Of a DNA stretch of 64,000 bases, positions 41,131-50,523 are shown in pieces. How positions within the stretch are numbered: position 1 is the stretch's first letter; the number at the start of each line of letters is the position of its first letter. Position numbers and translations under genes: made by a program. The stretch comes from Saprospiraceae bacterium (GTDB taxonomy: Bacteria > Bacteroidota > Bacteroidia > Chitinophagales > Saprospiraceae): the NCBI GenBank assembly GCA_020629715.1, contig JAHDCU010000010.1:62001-126000 (forward strand). Reading direction: 5' to 3'. A model generated the notes under the pieces. That model had not been told where the DNA came from. It did no database searches and worked only from the letters and a program-made list of their open reading frames with translations.

Positions 41131-44100
41131 TTACTGGATTACAAGCTTTTTAATGATAGTTTTTTCAATGTCCGATTCACTTATTTTAAGCAAATAGACA
41201 CCTGCTTCAATTGAGCTAATATCGAGTAATTGATCATTATTAAAGGATCTAATTTCTCTACCGTTGAGATCGTATAAAGTGCCTTCAAAGTTAGAATTAT
41301 CAGTTGCATTGATAATAATAATGTCACTTGCAGGATTAGGAAAAACCTCTACATCAAAAGTTGGAGTTTCGGTAATTGAGGTCATTAAATTACAATCAGT
41401 ATCTAAAGTTAGCTCTTGCTGCTCTACAAGAAAATCAAAGGAAAGTTTTGATAAGCTTTTTTCATCTACCGTGGCATTCCATGCACCATGCCCTCTATCT
41501 TCAAGCGGATAGAAGTCTACATATACTCCTGTCGAATCATAGAGTTGAACCAGCTCTAAAGCCTCGCTGTAAAGTACAGTTGGGTCTTCGGTTCCATGAG
41601 CAATAAATAAGTTTGGGTCAGTGCTATCAAAATGATTAACTCCGTATATGAGTTCATGTATTTCCAAAGCGACATTTGATCCCCAATAGTCGACAATGCT
41701 TCTTATCTTATACGTTTGATCCAAATTGGTTGTAGCCAAAGTTGGATCTTCGGTTAAGCTTATTTCATCTCTAAAAGCTTCTTGATTGGATATACCTAAG
41801 GCAATTGCAGTAGTAGCACCTGCTGATCCGCCACCCACGGTAATATAATCTGTATTAATATTAAAATCATCTGCATTGGCCATTATCCAACGTATAGCTG
41901 CCTTAGCATCTCGTTGAGCAAGATATATGGCTAGAAACTGACCAGCCTGCGAGGGGTCAGGAATATTCATTGCAGCATCAAGCCATTCATCTGAAACTAT
42001 TCCAGTAAATATAGAACCCAAATCTCCTCTCAATCTGTAGTCTATGGAAATGAAAACCCATCCTCTGGAAGCAAAGTAATAGGCTTGCTCCACAATAGCT
42101 TCTTGTGTTCTTGAGCCGCCTGTAAAGCCTCCTCCATGCACAAACATATAGACTGGTCTGTTTTCTGAGTCATTATCTGGTCGATAGACATCTAGTAGCA
42201 AAGGCTTAGCCTCTGTTGTAGGGCTGTTGCCATCATGGGTTAGTCCTTCAGCATAGATAATGCCTTCTTCTACAATGACAGTGTAAGTGCTATCGCATTT
42301 GACTTCAGGTTGCGAAGCAGTAGTTTCATCCACACCATCACAATTTTCATCAATGCCATTGTCAAGTATTTCTGTTGCATTGGGATTGATATTAGGGTCA
42401 CTATCATCGCAGTCAACATCAGCAGTAAAACCGTCACCATCTTGGTCTATAGGATTATTACAATCATCTAAAATCAGTTCTTGTCTCTCAGCTAAAAAAT
42501 CAAAAGACAACTCAAATATTCCTTTACCGTCTAGGACACCATCCCATGCTCCATGTCCTGCAGGTTCACCATTGGGTTGTAGGATCGTTGCCAAATTGCT
42601 ATGAACCGCCAAGGAGTCATATATCCCTTGTAGCTCTAGTGCTTCTTCATAAGGAGTTACAGGATCAGGGGCGGTGCCATGAGCCATGAATAATTCAGGA
42701 TCATTGCTGTCATACCTATTCAGTCCATAGACCATTTCAAATACATCTAACTTTATATTAGATCCCCAGAAATAGACCATGCTTTTCACATTATACGTCT
42801 CGTTAAGATTTGTTGTAGAGAGGGTTGGGTCGTTTGATGCTGAAATTTCATCTCTAAAGTCCTCCTGATTTGAAATACCTAAAGCTATAGCAGTTATTGC
42901 TCCAGCTGAGGCTCCTCCTACTGTAATGTAATCTGTATTTATATTATAGTTTTTGGCATTGGCAACCATCCACCGAAGAGCTGCTTTCGCATCTCGTTGA
43001 GCAGCATACATAGCGATACTTTGCTGAAGTTGCTTTACAGTTTCAGCTCCTTCTATGGCATTCTCAATCCATTCTTGTGGTGCAATTCCTTCATAAAAAG
43101 TGATTACTTCTTCTTGTGATAATCCCTCTATCTCACTTAATTCTTCCGTCGTTCTATAGTCTATGGATGCAAATACCCAGCCTCTTGAAGTATAATAATT
43201 GGCCATATCAACGATTTCAGGTTTATGTTTTATTCCACCAGTAAACCCTCCACCATGAATAAACATAAAAACGGGTCTGTTATCAGAATCGTTATCTGGC
43301 ACATATACATCTAGGAGTAATGGTATTGCATTCTGCGTGGGACTAGTTTCATTATAACCTAGTCCTTCTCCATAGATGATATCCTGCTCTAAAATAACAG
43401 CATAGGTGCTATCACATTTTACCATTGGTTGTTTGTTCGATTCAATACAAAGACTATAATCAGTGTCATGATTATTAATGATATCTACCGCAACTGAACG
43501 TAAATCTGTATTGAATCCCGTATTGTAATCAAATGAGTTTAAATCCACATTGTAGATACTGCTGAGCCATATCATTCCACCTGTTTCCCTTACAATATTC
43601 CCTTGATGTCCTTTAGCATCTGTGAATATGGATGACTCAATTGGTCCTGTAATATTTATATCATCTAGCAGCGCCCCTTCTAAGTTCATCTGATATAAAT
43701 TAAAAGTAGCCCTTCCAGTTGGTATGGTAAATATTTTTGTAGAGGGGAAGGTTGCTCGTAAAGGATCTACGATGGTCTTATGGATAACGTCATTTATAAA
43801 GTAATCATATAATTCATGTATGTTATCAAAGCCATTATCCTCTGCCAATTGGTCCCAGTTTGCCGGAAAATCAAAAGAGGGTATTGATAAGAAAATGGTA
43901 ATGTCAGGATTGTTTATCAATGCATATTCAATCCATTCTTTAAATCCGTCAGTAGGGTTGTCAGGAATTAATCCTGCAGTCATACCAAAATATTCGATAT
44001 CACCTTGGTCGAGGGCAGCCTTTATTTCAATATTCTCGGCACTTGTGGAATCTTGCCAAAAGTTAATCGGTCTCCCATTCTCACCACCACGGAATACAGT

Positions 44101-44295
44101 TGTACCATTATGGTTTTCAAATCCAGCCTCAATTGACATGGTATTAAATTTTTCAGCATAAGGCCTGAAAAAGCTATTACCTATAAGTAGCATATTATAC
44201 CCCTCGGTGTTTGCTGCGATACAGTCTTCTGCTTGTGCAACTGCGTATGTGGAAGAGAGGAGGAGTAGGATTATTATTCTTGAAATTAAGTTCAT
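41131..44295 (-). CDS. Two-esterase secreted protein with SGNH-like N-terminus and T9SS sorting domain
   Basis: A 1054-residue secreted protein. After the signal peptide (ending TYAVAQ) residues about 25-285 resemble an SGNH/DUF4886-like hydrolase (NMLLIGNSFFRPYAEKF-like start). Residues about 290-635 are an alpha/beta hydrolase of carboxylesterase type: FMFIHGGGFTGG (oxyanion loop), VGGASAGAITAIALG (nucleophile elbow), HGAWDGV (catalytic His). A calcium-binding MopE-like linker follows (DQDGDGFTADVDCDDSDPNI). Residues about 660-970 are a second, related esterase (FVHGGGFTGGSR, VGGGSAGATTAIALG, HGAWNAT). The end is a T9SS type A domain (VFPNPASDIIIINA onward). Substrate unknown. Confidence 0.85.
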   Translation of the reverse strand: MNLISRIIILLLLSSTYAVAQAEDCIAANTEGYNMLLIGNSFFRPYAEKFNTMSIEAGFENHNGTTVFRGGENGRPINFWQDSTSAENIEIKAALDQGDIEYFGMTAGLIPDNPTDGFKEWIEYALINNPDITIFLSIPSFDFPANWDQLAEDNGFDNIHELYDYFINDVIHKTIVDPLRATFPSTKIFTIPTGRATFNLYQMNLEGALLDDINITGPIESSIFTDAKGHQGNIVRETGGMIWLSSIYNVDLNSFDYNTGFNTDLRSVAVDIINNHDTDYSLCIESNKQPMVKCDSTYAVILEQDIIYGEGLGYNETSPTQNAIPLLLDVYVPDNDSDNRPVFMFIHGGGFTGGIKHKPEIVDMANYYTSRGWVFASIDYRTTEELSEIEGLSQEEVITFYEGIAPQEWIENAIEGAETVKQLQQSIAMYAAQRDAKAALRWMVANAKNYNINTDYITVGGASAGAITAIALGISNQEDFRDEISASNDPTLSTTNLNETYNVKSMVYFWGSNIKLDVFEMVYGLNRYDSNDPELFMAHGTAPDPVTPYEEALELQGIYDSLAVHSNLATILQPNGEPAGHGAWDGVLDGKGIFELSFDFLAERQELILDDCNNPIDQDGDGFTADVDCDDSDPNINPNATEILDNGIDENCDGVDETTASQPEVKCDSTYTVIVEEGIIYAEGLTHDGNSPTTEAKPLLLDVYRPDNDSENRPVYMFVHGGGFTGGSRTQEAIVEQAYYFASRGWVFISIDYRLRGDLGSIFTGIVSDEWLDAAMNIPDPSQAGQFLAIYLAQRDAKAAIRWIMANADDFNINTDYITVGGGSAGATTAIALGISNQEAFRDEISLTEDPTLATTNLDQTYKIRSIVDYWGSNVALEIHELIYGVNHFDSTDPNLFIAHGTEDPTVLYSEALELVQLYDSTGVYVDFYPLEDRGHGAWNATVDEKSLSKLSFDFLVEQQELTLDTDCNLMTSITETPTFDVEVFPNPASDIIIINATDNSNFEGTLYDLNGREIRSFNNDQLLDISSIEAGVYLLKISESDIEKTIIKKLVIQ

Positions 44296-44460
44296 TTAGT
44301 TACGGCTTATAGAATAGCTGAGGCCAAACAGTATTTCGGCTTGTTTTTGAATACTTGGTTTAACCATCTGAAAATCTATGCGAATTAACAGAATCGATTA
44401 CTTTTACTATTATAATGATAGCAAAAGTAAATATTGCTATTGTTTTAGTAGCAAAAAGTT

Positions 44461-44910
44461 ATGAATAAAAAGTTTAGATCTTCATGTGCAATAGCTTCAT
44501 TATTGGATATCCTTGGAGATAAATGGTCGCTATTGATTATCAGAGACTTGTTGATAAAGCATAAGAAAACCTTTGGAGAGGTATCAAATTCACCAGAGAA
44601 GATAGCCCCAGGTATTTTGTCAGCAAGGTTTAAATTGTTGGAAAAGTTTGGCCTTATAACGAAGCACAAGTCGTACTCAAACAAGAAAGAAAATATTTAT
44701 TTGCTTACCAAAAAAGCAATTGACCTTGCCTCTATTTTAGTAGAATGCACTATATGGAGTGACAAACATATAAGGGAATACAATACATTAAACTCATACA
44801 AAGGATTGGACTCCAATAAGCACTTCGCAATTCAGAAAATTCAATCTGATTACTTGGAGATGTTAAAAGGATTGAGGGTATCTCAGAATCTGATGTCATC
44901 ACAGCTCTAA
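44461..44910 (+). CDS. HxlR family transcriptional regulator
   Basis: The 149-residue protein has the HxlR winged HTH: CAIASLLDILGDKWSLLIIRDLL (residues about 9-31), KKTFGEVSNSPEKIAPGILSARFKLLEKFGLI, and a wing with tyrosine and basic residues. One Cys (residue 9) is conserved at the N-terminus as in many redox or aldehyde-sensing HxlR members. It is divergent from the esterase gene across a 165-base AT-rich gap and may regulate it; inference from location. A bidirectional terminator follows. Confidence 0.93.
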   Translation: MNKKFRSSCAIASLLDILGDKWSLLIIRDLLIKHKKTFGEVSNSPEKIAPGILSARFKLLEKFGLITKHKSYSNKKENIYLLTKKAIDLASILVECTIWSDKHIREYNTLNSYKGLDSNKHFAIQKIQSDYLEMLKGLRVSQNLMSSQL

Positions 44911-44915
44911 AAAGA

Positions 44916-44953
44916 AAAAGGAAACTAAGTAATTTGAACTTAGTCTCCTTTTT
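44916..44953. terminator. Bidirectional terminator between hxlR-like gene and tRNA-His
   Basis: Stem AAAAAGGA-ACTAAGT/ACTTAGT-TCCTTTTT with one unpaired base on each arm (44916-44930, 44938-44953). It can end the HxlR gene (+) and tRNA-His (-). Confidence 0.8.
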
Positions 44954-44963
44954 GTAAAGTTAG

Positions 44964-45038
44964 GGTGGATGATGGGATTCGAACCCACGACCCTCGGTAC
45001 CACAAACCGATGCTCTAACCAACTGAGCTACAACCACC
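44964..45038 (-). tRNA. tRNA-His (anticodon GTG)
   Basis: The minus strand gives G-1 followed by GTGGTTG, D arm GCTCAGTTGGTTAGAGC, anticodon stem TCGGT/ACCGA around TTGTGGT (anticodon GTG), T arm CGTGGGTTCGAATCCCA. One U-U mismatch is present in the acceptor stem by my alignment. The extra 5' G opposite C73 is the tRNA-His hallmark. CCA is not encoded. Confidence 0.94.
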
Positions 45039-45054
45039 GTGTTTAAATGCGCTG

Positions 45055-45086
45055 CAAAACTAAGATTTGCGATCATAATATTGCAA
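45055..45086 (-). promoter_or_regulatory. Promoter of tRNA-His
   Basis: Minus strand TAGTTTTG (45055-45062) with TTG (45084-45086) 21 bases upstream, both elements of the Bacteroidota promoter at normal spacing. Predicted start about 10 bases before the tRNA. Confidence 0.75.
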
Positions 45087-45112
45087 CTTTTATTCGTTTT
45101 AATTTTAGATTT

Positions 45113-45901
45113 TTACATCGCCTCTCCAGGATCTTCTTTAAGGGTAAAAGTACGGCTCACTGGATTTATTGGTGATGGTACCAAATTGCCTTCAGCGTCT
45201 AGTAGAGCTAGTTCTATTGTATTCTCTCCCATAGGAAGTCCAGCAATGTAGTATGGTTGCCATGTGTCGATCATATATTCTTCACCATTGATAGTGGCTT
45301 TTACACTGTAGTCGTCTCCAAGTTTTGCATTAACTAGATAAAAATCTAGCATTACTTTCTCAGTGTCTTTTCCAACATAAGTGCCTTTTGGTCTGCTGTA
45401 AAATAGTGTTGGATCTGCAATAGACTTTGATCCTTTTAGCGACTTGTCCTTAATATCCACTTTGAGAGCGATAGAAGCATCTTTTTGTTTGATGCTTTCG
45501 TGATAGCTTCGTGATAAAAATGCAAGTAAGTGATGATTACCGTCTGGAAGATCATATTCGAAACTGGATTCATATTTTGCTGCATAGGGATCTTTGTTAA
45601 CAATTAAATGTATATGTTGCCCCTTTCCTGAGTTTGCGCATCGTTTTGTACTGACGTCATCAGTCTGCTGTCCAAGCTTGTAGCTATCCCCCGAAAGGGT
45701 AAAATCAAATTTTCCATCTTGATATTGCATACCTGCAATTTTTGCATCAGGAAACGGCTGAGACGGAGAAAATGGTGTAAGAATATAGGTTGATGGTTTA
45801 GGCGCAGGTTTTTCCTTTTGAGACGTCTTTTTATCAGGTGTACATGATACCCAGCATATCACAGATATTGACAGTATGAAAATATTTCTGAAAGTCATCA
45901 T
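45113..45901 (-). CDS. Putative lipoprotein, conserved in Bacteroidota
   Basis: The 262-residue protein has a lipobox (ICWVSC, Cys at about residue 20) and a Lys/Pro-rich linker. The mature part contains GQHIHLIVNKDPYAAKYE and DLPDGNHHLLAFLSRSYHESIK, where several His residues might bind a metal, and a second half with DFYLVNAKLGDDYSVKATIN resembling an Ig-like domain. I recall similar proteins labelled as phosphopeptide-binding, with no experimental basis that I know. Single gene after tRNA-His. Confidence 0.8.
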   Translation of the reverse strand: MMTFRNIFILSISVICWVSCTPDKKTSQKEKPAPKPSTYILTPFSPSQPFPDAKIAGMQYQDGKFDFTLSGDSYKLGQQTDDVSTKRCANSGKGQHIHLIVNKDPYAAKYESSFEYDLPDGNHHLLAFLSRSYHESIKQKDASIALKVDIKDKSLKGSKSIADPTLFYSRPKGTYVGKDTEKVMLDFYLVNAKLGDDYSVKATINGEEYMIDTWQPYYIAGLPMGENTIELALLDAEGNLVPSPINPVSRTFTLKEDPGEAM

Positions 45902-46075
45902 AAGCTTGTTTAGTTTTAAGGTGGTGTAAAGATAAATAATACGAGATAAACGTTATTTTGAATTATGAGTTGCAAATCTTAACATTTACCTGATCCTTTA
46001 GAAATCTTTATATTATGTAAAATCACTATATTTACGAAGTCTGATTAATAGTCAGATAGGAATTCGATTGTAAAT

Positions 46076-46618
46076 ATGGTGGAGGATAACATAATTTTAG
46101 ACCTTTTAAACAGGAGTGATGAAAAAGGGATAAAGCTGATTTTTGATCAATATTATCGATATCTATGTCATGCGGTGTATAAGGTTATTCCGGATACGCA
46201 TATAGTAGAGGACTTGGTCCAGGAGGTATTTTACGAGATATGGAAAAAGAGGGAAAGATTACAAATCAATATATCTTTAAAAGCATACTTACGGCGGGCT
46301 TCTATTAATAAATCCTTGAACTACGTCAGAGCTCAACGAATGAAGTTTAGCGATAATGAGGATATTAAAGAGAGGTTTGTTGATGATGACAATTCTCATG
46401 AAAAAGTTGAGTTATCAGAATTGACAGAAGTTATAAACCAGGCTGTAGAATCTTTACCCGAGAGGTGTCGTTTAGTTTTTTCGCTGAGTCGATTCGAATC
46501 AATGTCCTACAAAGAAATTGCAGAACAACTTGATATAAGTATGAAAACAGTAGAGAATCAAATATCTAAAGCATTAAAGATATTAAGGAAAGAAATAAAT
46601 ATTTATCACAAATCTTAA
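46076..46618 (+). CDS. ECF RNA polymerase sigma factor (FecI-like)
   Basis: The 180-residue protein has sigma region 2 (IFDQYYRYLCHAVYKVIPDTHIVEDLVQEVFYEIWKKRERL, in pieces: YRYLCHAVYKVI and VEDLVQEVFYEIWKKRE) and region 4 (LPERCRLVFSLSRFESMSYK then EIAEQLDISMKTVENQISKALK). It is followed 45 bases later by a FecR-type anti-sigma gene, then a TonB receptor, the usual arrangement of Bacteroidota surface signalling. A TATATTTA box (46027-46034) lies about 42 bases upstream of the ATG. Confidence 0.95.
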   Translation: MVEDNIILDLLNRSDEKGIKLIFDQYYRYLCHAVYKVIPDTHIVEDLVQEVFYEIWKKRERLQINISLKAYLRRASINKSLNYVRAQRMKFSDNEDIKERFVDDDNSHEKVELSELTEVINQAVESLPERCRLVFSLSRFESMSYKEIAEQLDISMKTVENQISKALKILRKEINIYHKS

Positions 46619-46663
46619 AATAGGATAGGGGTGTATTGAATCTCTATTGTCTAATAAGCATAA

Positions 46664-47674
46664 ATGAAAAGAAAGGTAAACATATCGGACATCCACAAAC
46701 TGATTACAAAAGATGATTCTTTTGTTTTTAGTGATGATGATAGAAAAGCCATTTTGGAGGACAGTAATTATGAATCCATCAACTCGGTATGGGAAGATTC
46801 ACTATTATATACTCCCGATGAAAGTTTCTCTCCGAAAGCTGGTTTTGATTCTTTCAAAAATAGATTTGATATTTCAAATGATTCGAGAAGTACTCATCTG
46901 ATAAAGAATGCCGGCATTGATGTAAAACAAAAACCTCGAAAAATATTCTATTTAAGAAAAATGGCAGTCGCTGCCAGTATCATATTGATAGCTGCTGTGG
47001 TAAGTGTTCTGTTTTTTCTCAACACAGCTACCAAGTATAATACTAATGACAATGTTCAGAACATCGCTATGATAGATCAGAGCAGCATTGTATTGGATAA
47101 ACAATCTACCTTAATCGAGAAACCAGGGTACGGTACCGATCACCGAACAGTAGTCCTCAATGGAAAGGCAAATTTTGATATCAAAAAAAATAAAGATCTT
47201 CCATTTAAAATCCTAATGGGTAGCTCATCAGTAGAAGTCTTAGGTACTCAGTTTGATTTATCTAATATGAATGGAATTATCGAGCTTGCATTGATTGAAG
47301 GCAAAGTAAGATTCTCTACAGACGGTGGCGAAAGTTATGAAATTATTGCGGGAGAGCGTTTGACCTATGTAGAAAAAACACTTAAAATTAACACATCTAA
47401 AATTGATGATTATTCAGTTTTTAGTTGGAGTAATAATGGATTGAGGTATACCAATGCCTCTGTAAGCCATGTATTGACAAGTCTTTCACAATATTTTGAT
47501 TATGATTTGAAATGGTCTGGTCATAGTGCAGAATTATGTACAAAAATCACGATGACCAATATCGTAGATCCGAAAATAGACGAGTTAGTTGAAATTATTG
47601 AGTCTATAGTAGACATCGATTTAGGTGTAGATCATTCAAGCAAAACAATTGAAGTTATAAATATCAATTGTTAA
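46664..47674 (+). CDS. FecR family anti-sigma factor
   Basis: The 336-residue protein has a cytoplasmic N-terminal domain of about 95 residues, one membrane helix (MAVAASIILIAAVVSVLFFLN, residues about 100-120), a periplasmic FecR domain (about 125-240, RTVVLNGKANFDI then FKILMGSSSVEVLGTQFDLS) and a C-terminal DUF4974-like segment (TNASVSHVLTSLSQYFDYDL). It should hold the ECF sigma inactive until the TonB receptor at 47796 signals ligand uptake. Confidence 0.93.
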   Translation: MKRKVNISDIHKLITKDDSFVFSDDDRKAILEDSNYESINSVWEDSLLYTPDESFSPKAGFDSFKNRFDISNDSRSTHLIKNAGIDVKQKPRKIFYLRKMAVAASIILIAAVVSVLFFLNTATKYNTNDNVQNIAMIDQSSIVLDKQSTLIEKPGYGTDHRTVVLNGKANFDIKKNKDLPFKILMGSSSVEVLGTQFDLSNMNGIIELALIEGKVRFSTDGGESYEIIAGERLTYVEKTLKINTSKIDDYSVFSWSNNGLRYTNASVSHVLTSLSQYFDYDLKWSGHSAELCTKITMTNIVDPKIDELVEIIESIVDIDLGVDHSSKTIEVININC

Positions 47675-47683
47675 AAGTTAAAA

Positions 47684-47719
47684 AACCTATATTCTTTAAT
47701 AGAATCCTATCAATAGGTT
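47684..47719 (+). terminator. Possible weak terminator after fecR
   Basis: AACCTAT (47684-47690) and ATAGGTT (47713-47719) enclose an inner ATTCT/AGAAT hairpin. Only a loose T-rich stretch follows, so termination would be partial. Confidence 0.3.
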
Positions 47720-47739
47720 CGTAGATTTCTTTTGTTCAT

Positions 47740-47770
47740 TATTTTTGTGGACTGTGGCACGGCTTTGGCA
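47740..47770 (+). promoter_or_regulatory. Promoter region of the TonB receptor: TATTTTTG box and sigma-54-like site
   Basis: TATTTTTG (47740-47747) fits the housekeeping -7 box. Overlapping its predicted start is TGGCACGGCTTTGGCA (47755-47770), which keeps the invariant GG and GC of sigma-54 promoters ten bases apart and differs from the perfect site at 12277-12292 only at the TTGC element. The ATG follows 25 bases later. An ECF-type promoter is a third possibility. Confidence 0.45.
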
Positions 47771-47795
47771 GTAGCATGGAGGAGTAGAATAAAAT

Positions 47796-50441
47796 ATGAT
47801 TAAGGAAATCTTTTTAGTGGCCATACTTTTGTGTGGGACTTTGGCTTTATCCGGTCAAGTAAGACCTGATGAAAAAGAGATTACTTATACGACATCTGGT
47901 GATTCCTTGAGTTTGATTTTTGACGCTATTAGCTCGATAGCTGATGTAAATATCGCTTATTCCAATGCGTTAATTCCTCCTGATAACCAATTTAAAGTTG
48001 GTGGTTTTAAAAAACCGATTTCATATTTCCTGAATAAGGTATTGGACAAAACTGAGCTGACCTATAAACTTGTAGGTAATCAAATAGTAATCATCAAAGA
48101 TGAATATAAGTTTGCACCTGATAAACTCACTATATCTGGTAGGGTTGTAGATAGAGAAAATGGTGAAGCTCTACCATTCGCAGCAGTATATTCTTATGAT
48201 AATACATTTGGTACAGAAGCAAACGAATATGGCTATTATAGTATTACGGTTTCTAAGGGGCTGAAGAGACTTTACTATACTCATCTAGGCTATGATAAGA
48301 ATATACGAGAGGTAAAACTTAAAAAAGATACAACAATAAATATCGGATTGGGCCCAAAAGCATTGCTCAATGAAGTTTTGATTGTAGATAAACTCCTAGA
48401 TCGAAAAAGACAAAATATCAACTCTACCAATGAGATGCCTGTGGATAGAATCAGGTCAATAGCCTCACTGGGAGGAGAGCCCGATGTCATACGCTTAGCT
48501 CATCTTACGGCAGGTGTTTCGACGGGAGCTGATGGCCTTGGAGGTCTAGCAGTAAGAGGTGGATCATCAGATCAAAACTTAATCTTATTGGACGGAGTTC
48601 CGGTATATGGTCCAGGACATGCTTTTGGCGTTTTTTCGGTATTTAATTCGAATATTATCAAAAGTGCTAAACTTTATAAGGGAAGCATGCCTAGTAAATA
48701 TAATGGTAGGCTCTCCTCTGTATTCGATATTCGTACCAAGGATGGAGATCAATACAAATCGTCTGGTGAAATAGCTCTAGGAGTCATAGCATTCAAAGGG
48801 ATGCTCGAGGGACCGCTTTCTAAAGGAAAAAGTTCGTACATTTTTTCGTTTAGAAGAACATTTGTCGACCCATGGTTGGGTAATTTATCAGAAACAATAA
48901 ATGACTTTAATGGTAGCACAGGAAGAGCATCGTATTACTTCTATGACTTTAATGGTAAGATTAACTTACACCTAAATGATAATCATAATCTAATAGCATC
49001 CTATTATAGAGGAAGTGATGTATACAATAATGAGGTAAATACGGTGATTGATAATAGTTCCTCATCGGAAGAGTTTAGTGATACTGAATGGAATAATCGT
49101 AATGACGTTGGATTATTAAGATTAAATTCAAAATGGAACTCCAAGCTCTTTTCAAGAATGAGTCTCTATTTATCTAATTACAAATCTAATTTATTCGATT
49201 ACGATAGGAGAATTGATGTTGATGTTGTCGAAGATATAAACTATCAGATTGGACTATTATCTTCAGAAGTGAGAGATTTGGGTTTTCAGCTTGACTTCGA
49301 TTATTCTGCAGGATCTTATCACAACTTATTTTTTGGTATAGAAGGTATACAGCATGCATTAGCACCAGGAGCAATTAACTTTTCTGAAGATGATAATCTT
49401 GTAGCAGGAAGAGATTTAGTAACCAACAAAATTGTGGAAGCAAGGTTAGACGAAGTAAGTTCTTCCATCATCGAGTTGTCTGCTTATCTTGAAGATGAAC
49501 TTACTTTCTCAGAAAGATTTAAACTTAGATTGGGTATTAGCGCAAGATCTTTTTTGACTGATACTCAGACGTATAACTATCTCCAGCCTAGAGCAGCACT
49601 ACTATACCATAATGCGCCTTTCCATATTAAACTTGGATATGGACAGCATGTACAATATTTACATCAGTTAGTGAATTCTGGATTAGGACTACCATCGGAG
49701 GTATTGATATCTAGTGATGATTTAATCAGACCTTCAACAGCAAATGTATTCAATGCGGGTTTTGGATTTGATTTTGATAATGGTTACAGTATCTCCACCG
49801 AGTTATTTTATAAAGAATATAGTGACCTTATAAATAATAACACAGGTCCGATAAGCGATATTACCTCTTTGAATGATTGGCAATCAGATCTTGTCACGGG
49901 TACAGGCCTTAGTTATGGAATAGAAGCTGCATTGAGTCGTTCTATTGGCCAGAGTATATGGTATATTAATTACACATTTACAGAGTCCACGAGAGAGTTC
50001 GATGACTTAAATTTAGGACAGCCATTTGAATATGCACTCAATCGACCCCATCAATTCAAGTTAAACTTTGTTCGCAAGATTAATAAAAATTCGGAATTTG
50101 CCCTTAATTGGATTTATGGTACAGGAAATCCTGTGTCAGTACCTGACGCCATACAACCATATATCGATGAAGAAGGAAATTTGGTAACTATTCCAAAATT
50201 TGTAGCTAAAAATAATGGTAGACTTCCAGATTATCATAGACTTGATATCTCGTTTAGCTTTTTCAATGACTTCTCATGGGCACGGCAGAGATTTACTTTA
50301 GGTTTATACAATGCATACGATCGAAAAAACCCGGGCTACCTTGATATCAATAAAGATAGAGATAGAGTCAATAGATTTGTACTTAATCAATATAGTATTA
50401 TTCGTATTTTACCTACAGTCAGCTATAGTTTATCGTTTTAA
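47796..50441 (+). CDS. TonB-dependent receptor with STN and carboxypeptidase-like domains
   Basis: The 881-residue outer membrane receptor has a signal peptide (ending LALSGQ), a secretin/TonB short N-terminal (STN) domain (residues about 25-95, SLSLIFDAISSIADVNIAYS), a CarboxypepD_reg-like domain (about 108-190, LTISGRVVDRENGEALPFAAV), a plug (about 200-330, GGLAVRGGSSDQNLILLDGVPVYGPGHAFG) and a barrel to the end. The STN domain is what allows signalling to FecR. The neighbours (ECF sigma, FecR, DUF4249) make it the sensor-transporter of the unit. The ligand is unknown. Confidence 0.95.
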   Translation: MIKEIFLVAILLCGTLALSGQVRPDEKEITYTTSGDSLSLIFDAISSIADVNIAYSNALIPPDNQFKVGGFKKPISYFLNKVLDKTELTYKLVGNQIVIIKDEYKFAPDKLTISGRVVDRENGEALPFAAVYSYDNTFGTEANEYGYYSITVSKGLKRLYYTHLGYDKNIREVKLKKDTTINIGLGPKALLNEVLIVDKLLDRKRQNINSTNEMPVDRIRSIASLGGEPDVIRLAHLTAGVSTGADGLGGLAVRGGSSDQNLILLDGVPVYGPGHAFGVFSVFNSNIIKSAKLYKGSMPSKYNGRLSSVFDIRTKDGDQYKSSGEIALGVIAFKGMLEGPLSKGKSSYIFSFRRTFVDPWLGNLSETINDFNGSTGRASYYFYDFNGKINLHLNDNHNLIASYYRGSDVYNNEVNTVIDNSSSSEEFSDTEWNNRNDVGLLRLNSKWNSKLFSRMSLYLSNYKSNLFDYDRRIDVDVVEDINYQIGLLSSEVRDLGFQLDFDYSAGSYHNLFFGIEGIQHALAPGAINFSEDDNLVAGRDLVTNKIVEARLDEVSSSIIELSAYLEDELTFSERFKLRLGISARSFLTDTQTYNYLQPRAALLYHNAPFHIKLGYGQHVQYLHQLVNSGLGLPSEVLISSDDLIRPSTANVFNAGFGFDFDNGYSISTELFYKEYSDLINNNTGPISDITSLNDWQSDLVTGTGLSYGIEAALSRSIGQSIWYINYTFTESTREFDDLNLGQPFEYALNRPHQFKLNFVRKINKNSEFALNWIYGTGNPVSVPDAIQPYIDEEGNLVTIPKFVAKNNGRLPDYHRLDISFSFFNDFSWARQRFTLGLYNAYDRKNPGYLDINKDRDRVNRFVLNQYSIIRILPTVSYSLSF

Positions 50442-50523
50442 ATATTAAAATTATATTTAATGTATTTTTTGGTAGAGCTAGCTTTACCATCTTTTTGTAC
50501 CTTTATTACAGCGTCAAGACAAA

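Noticed and set aside
40972-41214. Plus-strand 80-codon frame between the pseudogene and the esterase
   Set aside because: It is the antisense of the signal-peptide part of the broken DUF2541-like gene and of the sorting domain; its hydrophobic stretch is a mirror of the signal peptide.
39219-45038. Mobile element or prophage in the accessory region
   Set aside because: No integrase, transposase, phage or conjugation gene and no clear terminal repeats; only the weak tRNA-His look-alike remains and is reported as a low-interest finding.
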